From assembly GCA_032164245.1 (NCBI GenBank), contig JAVMKO010000006.1, forward strand, positions 38,590,319 to 38,654,318: DNA of 64,000 nucleotides. Reading direction: 5' to 3'. Below the pieces are notes generated by a model. That model was not told where the DNA came from. It saw nothing but the letters and a program-made list of their open reading frames with translations, and did not search any database. Of the stretch, positions 48,045 through 58,105 are shown one piece after another. Source of the stretch: Sternotherus odoratus. Taxonomy: Eukaryota; Chordata; Testudines; Kinosternidae. The translations under genes and the position numbers were made by a program. The first letter of the stretch is position 1. Each line of letters starts with the position of its first letter.

Positions 48045-48344
48045 CAGTAGACTCTCGATTATCCAGGATTGGGTTAACCAGGATGTGGATTAACCAGGGT
48101 GTCAAAAAACCTATGCGTAACTCACAGGGCCGGCTCTGGCTTTGTTGCCACCCCACGAACACACCAAAAAAACACCCCACCAGGGCACAGGGCAGCCAGT
48201 GAACCAACACCACCTTCCCCTGGTGCAGGGTGGCTGGTGAACCAATCATCCCTCCCCATATTTCCTATGGATGGTGATTATCCAGGATTTTATTAACCAG
48301 GATTAATTTTTTTCCTATCATCCTGGATAATCGAGAGTCTACTG
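48045..48344. mobile_element. pogo/Tigger-type MITE with perfect 25-bp ends
   Basis: The terminal inverted repeats begin CAGTAGACTCTCGATTATCC and are identical for 25 bp. TA lies directly outside both ends. The element is 300 bp. Inner copies of TTAACCAGGAT occur near both ends. The core contains CACCAAAAAAACACC and two similar GGGCAGCCAGTGAACCAA / GGTGGCTGGTGAACCAA segments. Confidence 0.9.
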
Positions 48345-49539
48345 TATTCCCTTTTCAAGGATTCCCCACAGATTTTTGAGGGTGAGGGGTGTTTCCCACC
48401 AATCCCCCACATCACCACTTCACTCCCCTCCCCCACTCTTCTGCACAAGCCAAAGCAGATTCCCCACAGTGTGCAAAACAACTGGCTCCAATTTTGTGAA
48501 CAAGGATGTTTAGCATCTGCTGTACAGAATATCATTCTATAGAATGTTCTCAGAGAATGTCTCAGACATGGACAGTTTCTCTTTGTATCTCTTAAAATAT
48601 GTTCCAGATTCTACAGCATGAGGCATTATCTTACTTGGAGGGAAAAAAGGGGGATTAGAATTCAAAGGTGTCATTCAAAGTTGTGCTCTGATACTTTGTC
48701 ATTTCTATATTAATGTGCTGTTTGATTTAAGACAGAGATTATTTTCACACCATTCACACACCATTAAAAATAATTTTGTTTGGTAGCAGTGTCACTTTTA
48801 GTCTTCAAGAACCACTGTCTGTTGGGTCCAGTCCTATAGACTTTGCCTAGGCAAAACTGTAATTGAAGTCGATGAGAATTTTGTCTAGATTGGCAGTCCA
48901 GAACCAAATACTGTGTATTGTGTGAGGCAAATCTGGCATTGTACGTAGAATTGGAACCAAATAAAATATGCCACATGTCATTAAAATAAGTTTGTCAGGC
49001 ATTATTCAAGGATAGGTGACTGAATGTTTTTTTGATAAATGCTTAGGCCCAAATGAACACTTATTTCATCTTCTTACATATCATTACATTGGCCTTCCCT
49101 AGCATGATACCATACTAGTGAATAAAACAGACAGCCACGGATTTTAATTACTGGAAGGGTTCCAGCTTTTTATTGAATTACACTGGATATTTTATGTGGG
49201 TGGTTCATTAACAAAATTTGATTATAGATTCATTCATTTTTATAAAAGCTAAATAATAAAAATATACCCTGATTTTGAAAATATAAAATTAAGCCTGCAT
49301 GCCCCCCACCCCTTTTCTTAAACCCAACCACTGATAATTTTATATATTTGAATATTACCCAAACACATTGCTTTGGGATTTAAAGTGTAATTGCACTAGT
49401 GACTTGTAGTCCAATATAGAGCCTTTCACCTATTGGTCACCAGTTCAAATCTTTCCTAGGGGTTGATAATGACTGAAAAACAGTTATAATCTGATATCTC
49501 TTTGATTAAATGAATTAGCTTCATTTTAGTTCCAAACTA

Positions 49540-49880
49540 ACCAGTCTTTATCTCACAAAACCGTCATAACAGTAGCCACTAATTGGCACTCTAATGCGAA
49601 GTTTCTGGAACGAGAGGAAGGACCAAATTGTCATGGAAACATGTCTACCCTTCAAATTAGGTTTCAGGCACATAGGTGGGGCTGTGATAGGAAGCTTTCA
49701 TTGATGCTGCCTGTATTCTGTGTTGTAGGGGTTAACAGAGAGCTTGAATCTCTATCTGTCAATCCGGCACTTTTTACAAGCACTACATTCACTTACAAAA
49801 TAAACTGAAGGGATTACATTCCATGCCCCGATATGCATTGGATGAATAATTCAATCGTGTATTTCAATAGGAGGAAATGA
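49540..49880. promoter_or_regulatory. Candidate conserved noncoding element in PAX9 intron 3
   Basis: This is unique, repeat-free sequence of balanced composition with clustered motifs that resemble homeodomain and TALE-factor sites (CTAATTGG, CTGTCAATC, GATGAATAATTCAATC). The PAX9/NKX2 region is known in mammals for conserved enhancers, some located in neighbouring gene introns. Nothing here proves conservation; the call is an inference from composition and motif content. Confidence 0.25.
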
Positions 49881-50329
49881 ACACCAAAACCCAAACATAT
49901 ATAATTAGGAGTGGGAGAACCCTGTGGTGTTTATGGGTTTGCAAAACCTTTAGAACTTTGTTTAAGGACTGAGTTTTGTGAAACATTTTAAGTTTCAAAA
50001 ATATTTTTCTCTTAATTTAAACCATTGTTTTTCAAGGGAAATTTAATTTTAAAAACTAATAAATGAATGTATTTCTAACTGAATGGAAACCAGTGCTATA
50101 CAAATAATAAAGAATCTCATTGGAAGGTAATTACTGCTGTTTCTAGGAAGCCCAGGGAAAAACATTTGCTTTCCAGTGTTGCATTTGCCCAGAATTTATG
50201 TTCTACAAGAGTGAAATGACCCTAGAACCTCTGCAGTTCTGAGTTATGTTCAAAATATAGAACTCATGATATTCCAGTGGTTTGCAAATTTAGCAAAAAA
50301 AGTTCTCTCAACTGTGCTTGTAAGATTCA

Positions 50330-50429
50330 GGGCCTGATTCTGCTCTGGCTTCCATCAAATTTACACAGGTGCAGCTCCACTAAGTTACACCTGATTTACA
50401 CCAGTGTAAATGAAAAGAGAATTAGGTCC
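50330..50429. repeat. Palindromic repeat (GGGCCTGATTCTGCTC)
   Basis: The left GGGCCTGATTCTGCTCTGGC and right GTGTAAATGAAAAGAGAATTAGG are opposed ends. The centre carries ACACAGGTGCAGCTCCAC and TTACACCAGTGTAA. The same family as 42416-42512. Confidence 0.6.
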
Positions 50430-50541
50430 ATAATTTTAAGAGTTGGCCACATAGCACTTCAGAATTTCTCCACTGAAGGCAATGGAGCTGCACTTATTTT
50501 TACTAGCTGAGGATTTGGCTCAATCATTTTATTTGCTTTAT

Positions 50542-50544
<3 letters not shown>

Positions 50545-50631
<87 letters not shown>
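50545..50631. repeat. Compound microsatellite (TC)n(TA)n
   Basis: About 26 TC units pass directly into about 17 TA units. ORFs reading Arg-Glu and Ile-Tyr repeats on the - strand are artefacts of this tract. Confidence 0.98.
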
Positions 50632-50634
<3 letters not shown>

Positions 50635-50730
50635 GGCCAATGATTGAGACGACTATAATAATCTTTGGAATGATTGACACTTGACTCTAATATTCTTTGG
50701 AACAAGTAGCTTACATTGGCTGTTTGACCA

Positions 50731-50965
50731 CTTAGGATATGTCTACATTGCAACTAACAACTCGCGGCGGGCCCATGTCAGCTGACTTGGGCTCACAGGG
50801 TTCAGAGTAAGGGGCTGTTTAATTAACAAGGTGGGAGACTCCAGCCTGAGTCAAATGTCTACACTACAATTAAACAGCCCCTTACTTAGCCCAAGCTCTG
50901 CGACCCTAAGTGGGCTGACCCGGGCCAACTGCAGGTCTCTAACTGCAGTGTAGACATCCTCTTAA
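50731..50965. mobile_element. Full-length palindromic MITE (GGATATGTCTACATTG)
   Basis: The two halves are complementary over nearly the whole 235 bp. The ends are TTAGGATATGTCTACATTGC and, inward from the right, TTAAGAGGATGTCTACACTG. GTAAGGGGCTGTTTAATT occurs once in each orientation. It is a foldback element common in turtles; the superfamily is unclear and the duplication is not clear. Confidence 0.75.
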
Positions 50966-52139
50966 GATTCAGCCCTATTCCTATTAAAGTCAATAACAAA
51001 GGCAAGGTTGGCCTCTAGCTTGTGTTTTCTGAGGAGACAAGGAACAAACTCCTTGGACAATCCCTCCTATTTACCTTACAGACGCCACCATCTCCATTTG
51101 ATGGTTTTAAATTTTTTTTCCCCAGTCTTGGCCTGTAGAAACCACATGAGCCATATTTTGCTCTAAATTACCCCAGTGTAAATCCAGAGTTCCACCAGTA
51201 AATGATTCCTATTACTTTTACTTGAGTTAATCCTTATCCCTTGCCTTCTTGTTTGTCTGTTACACATGTTTTATGGGTGCCTGCTGTATTGGCTAATCCT
51301 GCAGAACTTTTCTTATTGAATTCTATGATTGTAAGCTTTTTGGAGCAGGAACTGTGTCTATTTAAAATGTATGCAAAATACCATGCAAAGTTATGGCATA
51401 CATTCATGTCTGTTACTGTAAATCATAATATTCTGGATGGACAATGTAAGTGGTTATTATTTTGACAGAGTTGCCTCCATTATTCTGTCTCATCAACCCA
51501 TTGCTCTGGTGCTTGCTGTGATATTCCATTAGGCTAAGGTGTTTGGAACTTTCATTCTGAAGAGGTGTTTTAAACATCCATGAAAAACAAATTGTAACTT
51601 TCTTGAGAAACAACATTTTTCACAGCAAACAGTGCCTTCCTCAACTACCAAGTTAATCAACTCTAATGAGCTCAGTCCAGTAGTCTTGCTTCAAACCAAA
51701 TTTCCCCACTGGAATCAGTTGGAGTTTTGCCTGTGTCAGGTCAATAGAAATGGATCTCTGGTAAACAGTGCTGCTATCTCTCAACCATAATATCAGTGTG
51801 GATGTAATGCCTCTCTTTGGAACAACAAACTTTACACAATATTATCCTCCAGTGCAGAGCCATCACCAAAAAGCAAACTAAACAAACTATCAACGTAATC
51901 ACACTAGTCTTACTAAGAGCAGCAGTTAGCCTTTAGAATGGAGTGTTGCCAGCAGCCTTACTTATAGGCACGCTACCGTAACTCCACAAATAAGACATTT
52001 TCTCACTGCTCATTTTTCAAAATGAAAAGCTTGAGCAATTTCTGCAAACTGGAAATGTGCATCCAATGTGCTGAAAACACATTTCCAAACTAGCTGCTGA
52101 AGGAGTAAATTTTTCCACAGCAAAGGAAAACTACAGCAG

Positions 52140-52440
52140 AGAGCATGGCTGCATATCTAGTCTTCCAGCAGTAAGAGTAAATCATCTTAAATGCCCCAAA
52201 TATGCCTAACGTACTTCGTGATGTACACATAACTAGTCAGAGAGGTTACAGGAATATGACTAGAAGCAATCAAAAGCAAACTGTAAATATAAAGGAAGCA
52301 AACATGCTAAATCACTCCCTTTAATTGGATGGTAAATATGATTTATAAATCAAGCTAACATATGGTATCCCCAAGGGATGGGTAAACAAATTTTCCAAGT
52401 AAAACATCATCAGCAGGTATGTAATGGAAATGTCTTTTAG
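52140..52440. promoter_or_regulatory. Candidate conserved noncoding element in PAX9 intron 3
   Basis: This is a repeat-free stretch rich in A/T-core and TAAT/TAAATCA-type motifs (GTAAATCATC, TTTAATTGGATGG, GATTTATAAATC). It is flanked by older repeats but contains none itself. It could be an enhancer; this is an inference without alignment. Confidence 0.2.
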
Positions 52441-52950
52441 GAAAGTGAATTGCCTAAAGATGCAATTAATACACATATATTTCTTCTAACCTTTTAAAAT
52501 AAATACCATAAAATAATATTTTGGTTGTGATTGTAGTTAATAGAATGAGGGTTAAATTCTGCAGTCATTACTAAGGCCTTTGGCATCAGTGGGAGAAATT
52601 ACATGATCCTACAAACGCTCATAAATGTTCCATTGATGTTAATGGGGATACTCATGTGAGTCAGAATTACTTACATGAGTAAGAATTTACAGAGCTGAGC
52701 TCTAAGTAAGGACTGCATTACTTGGCCTTTTTACGATAAAGCTCTTCATAAAAGAATGTTTCTGAAAAATAATTTTGACCACAAGTTGTGTCCCTAGTAT
52801 ATCCAGATATACATGAGTAGTCTATGTAGGATGGATTCTGCAACTCCCCGAATTTGCTGACTTTTCATTATTCCGACTGATCCAAAAATCGATGCATATT
52901 TTATAATGCTGTGTATCCAGCATACTGGAAATACTTATCTTTACTGGACA

Positions 52951-53009
52951 TGCTCCTGTTTCCAACTGAAGTCGAAGGCAAAGGCTCATTAATTTCACTG
53001 GGAGCAGGA
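52951..53009. repeat. Short palindromic repeat (TGCTCCTGTTTCC)
   Basis: GCTCCTGTTTCCAACTGAAG and TTTCACTGGGAGCAGGA form opposed ends of about 59 bp. A member of the dispersed short-palindrome group. Confidence 0.5.
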
Positions 53010-54228
53010 TAAGATTGATTTTAAAAACTGGGGAAGGAAATTTTCATTAAACAACTTCAATGTTCAAAAGAAAATTTCAACCTGAATAGAATGTGGATTA
53101 TCTAGAACATGGTGTTGAAATATATTACCTCAATTTCAGCATAGTAAATATATTAGACTGCAATACATTTGAAATTAGATTGTTTAAAAATTCCAACAGT
53201 GAAGGATAAGTGTGGTAGCTTTATATTTGGTTTATTGCTCAGGGGAAATGTAATTGCACTGATTTTCAAAGTATCTGGCTGTGAAAACTGATTACAGCTC
53301 TTTAGGAGCTGGGATTTACTTGGTTTATATATAAATGACATGGAGCAGGATTAACAATCCTACGTTTGAATTTGACAGGATTATTCAGATGAATGAAATT
53401 ATGCACATGCTTAAATGTTTGCAGGATCTGGGTCCAAATATTTATTTAACTAGCTGTGCATGCACAGTGGATCTCTCTGAAGTGAGGTTGTTTTTTCCAC
53501 AGAACCTTACTGTCAGTATAGGTTCATGATAACTAGAATTCAATATGCAGTGTTTTGTAATGAACCTTCAAGAGACATTCACACTATCTCATTATAAAAT
53601 GGGATCCACTCTCTTAATAATGAGCAGGTTCCACCACTCTATATTTAATGCACTTCTTTATTAACTTAAAGTTGTTTCCTTTTTTTCATAGATTGCTCCA
53701 GCTGCACCAAATAACATATAAAGTCGGATCAGACTAATTGAATTTTTTAACTACAATTGTAATAGTCATCAAGACATATCTTAATTATGTTTGGCTATCA
53801 ATTTTCAAGTCTGAATCTCTTTAAGGGAGCAAAAAGCTGCTCTCAGAAACAGTAATAATAAATTTGATTTGCACACCACCAATAGCCCCCTCCCAATGGT
53901 TCAGGGGACACTGCACATCACCAAAAGAAAATATAACAGAAATTAAAGTGAAAACACCTTCTTTAAAAGCCAAACACATTAAAAACAGACCCAAGAAGTC
54001 CATGACGACAACAACAGTGTAATAAAAGAGAAATAAAGGAGAAAAGGATAACACGTATGAGAGCCAATATTGGTCATATAAACAAAACAAAACTACTTTT
54101 TTTGGAGGAGAGAGAAAGGGGATTGAATATCATCAGGGTGTTGGTAGGGGTTTTTTTATTAGAAGAAAAATGTGGATTTCATAGTGGAATGGCTTCTACG
54201 CCTATAGTCCACCACAGCTAAGGTCAGT

Positions 54229-55055
54229 CATAGAATCATATAAATGTATGACTGGAAGAGACCTCAATTGTTCATCAAGTTCAGTCCTGGGCACTGAGGC
54301 AGGACAAAGTATGATTTAGACCTGAGCCGTGTGTGTCTAATCTGTTCAGAAAAACTTCCAGACACAGAGATTCCACAAACTCCCTAGCTAATTTGTTCTA
54401 GTGCTTAACTACCCTTACAGTTAGGAAGTTTTTCCTAATGTCTAACCTAAATCTCTCTTGCTGCAATCTAAGACCATTACTTCTTGTCCTGTCCTCTGTG
54501 GTTAAGGAGAACAATTCATCACCTTCCTCTTTATAACAACTTTTTCCACACTGGAAGACTGTTATCATGTACCCCCTCCATCTTCTCTTTTCTGGATTAA
54601 TCAACCCCCATTTTTGTTCAAGCTTTCATTGTAAGGCATGTTTATGAGATCTTTAATCATTTGGACCTGTTGCTTTCCTCAGAACTTTCTCCCATTTGTC
54701 CACATGTTTCCTGAAGTGTGGTGCCCAGAACTGGACACAATACTCCAATTGGGGCTTTATCAGCACTGAGTAGAATGGAAGAATTACTTCTCATGTCTTT
54801 CTTCCAACAGTCCTGTTGATACGCAGAATGATATTTGGGTTTTTTTGCAACAGTATTACATTGTTGACTCCTATTTAGATTGTGATTCACTATAACCCTC
54901 AGATCCTTTTCTCCAGTACTCCTTCCTAGGCAGTCATTTGTACTTGTGCCATTGATTATTCCTTTCCTTGCATTTGTCCTTATTGAATTTCATCCTATCT
55001 ATTTCAGACCATTTCTCCAGTTTGTCCAGATCATTTTGAATTCTAATTCTCTGTC
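54229..55055 (-). mobile_element. CR1 LINE 3' fragment, - strand
   Basis: On the - strand the 3' end reads CAGTCATACATTTATATGATTCTATGA. Upstream is a frame with KRRWRGYMITVFQCGKSCYKEEG and EDRTRSNGLRLQQERFRLDIRKNF, which parallels the CR1 copy at 26.1 kb. Stops and gaps interrupt it. It is more diverged than the + strand copy. Confidence 0.85.
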
Positions 55056-55260
55056 CAGAATCCTTTGCTTACATAAGACATAACAGTGGCATTCTTAAAA
55101 GGCAGGTGACATATGAGCATTGTACATTTGCTCCAGTGTGCATTTTCAGTTCAAAATCTGATTTACAGAACATGATACAATATAAGTGGCGGTAATTCGC
55201 CTTTGAAACTATGCTGAGTACTCTACCAATACCTAAAATGGATCTAGTAAACCTATAGAC

Positions 55261-55609
55261 CAGCGGTTCTCAAACTTGTTGAGACCGCGACCTCTTTTTG
55301 TGCTCCGGCGGGGGGGCACAACCCCTCCGCCGAAAAGCCGCCGATTTTTTTTTTTAAAAAAAAAGCTGAACCACCTGCGCCCCGGCCCCAGTCCCCGCCG
55401 TGGGCGGGCTGCCGGGTGTGCCCCAGCTCCCACTCCCCACAGCGGGCGGGCTGCTGGCTGCTCCCCAGCTCCCCATCCCCGCCGCGGGCGGGCTGCCGGC
55501 TGCGCGCCGGCCCCAGTCGCCGCGAGTTGCAGCGGCAGGAGCTCGCGACCCCCCGGGGAGCGCTCGGCAACCACCCGGGGGGTCGTGACCCCCAGTTTGG
55601 GAAACCCTG
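55261..55609. mobile_element. hAT MITE with GC-rich tandem core
   Basis: The ends are CAGCGGTTCTCAAACTTG and, inward from the right, CAGGGTTTCCCAAACTGG. A perfect 8-bp target duplication CTATAGAC lies at 55253-55260 and 55610-55617. The 349-bp element has a T/A tract and three imperfect GC-rich units of about 45 bp (GCGGGCGGGCTGC...CCCCAGCTCC) at 55395-55530. ORFs crossing it on both strands are spurious. Confidence 0.92.
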
Positions 55610-55744
55610 CTATAGACCCTCTTTGATGCAAAGTTGTATAAATTTTTCTAAGGAAATTATTGTGCTTTAAGTTTAAAACTCAGTCTCAACTACGGAACTG
55701 CAAGTGATATCGCCATGAAATATATGTAATATATGTAAAGAAAG

Positions 55745-55880
55745 CGAAGAATACTTGTAGCACCTTAGAGACTAGTTTATTTCAGTATAAGCTTTTGTGA
55801 GCTATAGCTCACTTCATCGGATGCATAGAATGGAACAGAAGTAAAATGCATTTATACACACAGAAAGAAAAAGAAAAGAA
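55745..55880 (+). mobile_element. Penelope-like element fragment
   Basis: GTAGCACCTTAGAGACTAG, TATAAGCTTTTGTGAGCTATAGC and CACTTCATCGGATGCAT follow the same order and orientation as the left arm of the hairpin at 5150-5240, then continue past the loop point into TTTATACACACAGAAAG. A single-arm copy. Confidence 0.75.
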
Positions 55881-55999
55881 AAAAAATTGTACTATATGGT
55901 AAGGGATGAATGTTTTGCTTGTCTACATTGATAGATAAAAGTGTATTGTTCTCACAAGGTCTATAGACAATATCTACCTAATATAGTATATTTAACAAT

Positions 56000-57180
56000 A
56001 CAATCAGACCACGCTGGGGTCAGCAGGAAGGAGAAAATAAGGGAGTAGGGGCTCCCTCAGGACTTGCTGGTTTATAGGAATGGTTGGAGAGCTACTAATA
56101 GTGCTACTAATTTGTCCTACCAGTGGAGACCCGTCACCCAAAGCCAGCATGTCTGTTGTCCCGCAAGGCTCCAAGCTCACAAGGGCAATTATCAGGTGCT
56201 GACAAACTGATGAGGGTGACAGCAGAGTCCACTGCCTGTGACTGGGAATACAGGCACTCCCCATTGGCTACCCAATTGCCATGGCAGCCATAAATCACAA
56301 GGTATAGGTTTGTGCCTCCAATCTCCTGCACTCCAAACACAGAAGCCTTACGGGATGGGTTTCTAACAAATTCCCATGTTTCTGAGGATCTGGTCCGGAT
56401 GAGGATCCCTCAACAGTCAACTCCTCATTCCTTCAGAATAGATGCCATGATCTTGACTACCATGACTGAGTTCTCAGACAATGATGTCCAGGCAATAAGC
56501 AACTGGCACTCAGAAGCCAACATGGGCGCCAACCATTCACTCATCTCTCTGACTTTCTTTATTAGTTTCATCCCGGTGGAGTGCCCTGAAGCCATGTGGA
56601 TTGTTGGGCAGGGCACTGTGTTTTGGGCATGGAAGTGGGTGGCCAATGAGAGGCTGGTCTCACAAATAGGATTAGAATAGGGTGCAATCCAGATCACCTG
56701 GGAAGGAATCAGGTGTATGTAGTGGGATCAGCTCATGCCGCTCAGCCACAACATGCAATGACATGGCTGACTAGACTTCATCAGCATCCACCTTGGTGAC
56801 AATGTCCTGATGGTGGGAACCAGTGTAGAGCAATTAATCAGAGTACAGCAGGACTGGTCATTCCCCAGGCCAGACTGTCCTGGTCTAAACTCCTCCATTT
56901 TCAGGTGTACTGAAGTAGGTAGCATAATCCCATCAGCTAACTGAGCAATTAGGAATATTACTTGGCATCTTGGCAGGGAAGCCAACGGGAACATGTTCTG
57001 AGCGCCCAGGACACTTGATACCTGGAGAAAGTGCATTTCTAGGATATTAGCAGGGACTTGTTTATCCCTGGACCTTCATTTATGAATCCAACTCTTCAGG
57101 GTCTGATTGGGAGTGGAGGATGCCAGCTAACTAATTGACTAGTGGCATTTTGTTGCATGAAAGCCTTGTAAGAGGCTTAG
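56000..57180 (+). pseudogene. Tyrosine-recombinase retroelement relic (Ngaro/DIRS-like) with SGNH hydrolase
   Basis: A 122-codon frame (56312-56680) contains STPHSFRIDAMI at residues 36-47, followed by FSDNDVQAISNWHSEA. This matches the H-x-x-R box and following helix of tyrosine recombinases in Ngaro-type retrotransposons. The same frame then reads ECPEAMWIVGQGTVFWAW (residues 90-107), which matches the first block of the SGNH-hydrolase domain that vertebrate Ngaro elements carry after the recombinase; the usual catalytic serine position in G-[DH]-S is glycine here. Further downstream, with stops, the frame reads ISIHLGDNVLM, resembling the later IHLGGNDL block. Upstream recombinase sequence is present but frameshifted. 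The recombinase tyrosine is not visible. Assignment is from remembered motifs. Confidence 0.65.
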
Positions 57181-57209
57181 ATAATGGGACAAATCATTTA
57201 GGGCTAAAT

Positions 57210-57765
57210 ATTCAGCTCACTCTTATTAGGGTCCCCATTTTTTGTGGGTGCACATAATTGTGGATGAAAATAATTAGTGGGGCTGTGCCCCCTGTACCCA
57301 CAATACATTGTCCACTGTAACCAAAGAGTAAGATCATAGGTATTAACATGGCCTAAACCAGGGGTTGGCAGCCTTTCAGAAGTGGTGTGCCAAGTCTTCA
57401 TTTATTCACTCTAATTTAAGGTTCCGTGTGCCATTAATACATTTTAACGTTTTTAGAAGGTCTCTTTCTATAAGTCTATAACATATAACTAAACTATTGT
57501 TGTATGTAAAGTAAATAAGGTTTTTTTAAATGTTTAAGAAGCTTCATTTAAAATTAAATTACAATGCAGAGCCCCCCGACAAGTGGCCAGGATCCGGGCA
57601 GTGTGAGTGCCACTGAAAATCAGCTTGAGTGCCGCCTTTGGCACACGTGCCATAGGTTGCCCACTCCTGGCCTAAACTGCTGGTGCAAGTAATTATGGGT
57701 GCAGAACTGCACCTCCAGTTACTTGCCCTCTATTGCCCTAAAATGGAGGCCTGGATATGAAAGTC
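57210..57765. repeat. Palindromic MITE-like repeat interrupted by a hAT MITE
   Basis: GTGGGTGCACATAATTGTGG and CCCTGTACCCACAATAC lie before the inserted element, and GGTGCAAGTAATTATGGGTGC...AAAATGGAGGCC after it. The end and arm motifs equal those at 4525-4725. The two halves join when 57359-57669 and one GCCTAAAC are removed. Confidence 0.55.
57359..57669. mobile_element. hAT MITE with 8-bp duplication
   Basis: The ends are CAGGGGTTGGCAGCC and, inward from the right, CAGGAGTGGGCAACC. The perfect target duplication GCCTAAAC lies at 57351-57358 and 57670-57677. The element is 311 bp, AT-rich inside, with GTGTGCC/GGCACAC subterminal motifs. It is nested in an older palindromic repeat. Confidence 0.92.
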
Positions 57766-57855
57766 TCTCCCCTACGATATAAGAGGTTGGAGTTAATGAC
57801 CTCCCAATCTCGGTGCAATTGGGAGGAAGGAACAATAACTCCTGAAAATACCAAA

Positions 57856-57932
57856 AGTGAATGTTCAACAGCTGATAAAGGTTTGGCTGTGGAAGTGAAT
57901 GCTCACTAACTGATAAAAGGTTTGGCTGTGGA
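57856..57932. repeat. Two-copy tandem duplication, 38-39 bp
   Basis: Units AGTGAATGTTCAACAGCTGA... and AGTGAATGCTCACTAACTGA..., each ending GGTTTGGCTGTGGA, follow each other directly. Confidence 0.9.
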
Positions 57933-58036
57933 TGACTGAAGCTCTCAGGATGAGAGTAGGGCTTCTTACATATTAGCATGCAGAAGCTCTAGCGATGAAT
58001 AGTGTCTCCGGCTTGCTTGCGTGGGGCCTCATTCAG

Positions 58037-58105
58037 GGTCTAATCCAAAGCCCATTTAAGTTAGTGGAGTCTCTTCACTAACTACAGTGGGTTTTGAATC
58101 AGACC
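58037..58105. repeat. 69-bp palindromic repeat (GGTCTAATCCAAAGCCCA)
   Basis: GGTCTAATCCAAAGCCCATTT at the left is complementary to AGTGGGTTTTGAATCAGACC at the right with few mismatches. Same size class as 46211-46279 but different ends. Confidence 0.7.

Noticed and set aside
50459..50753. ORFs with Arg-Glu and Ile-Tyr runs
   Set aside because: They are produced by the (TC)n(TA)n microsatellite.
55233..55670. ORFs of 80-130 codons around 55.3-55.6 kb
   Set aside because: They run through a hAT MITE with a GC-rich tandem core whose borders are fixed by an 8-bp duplication.
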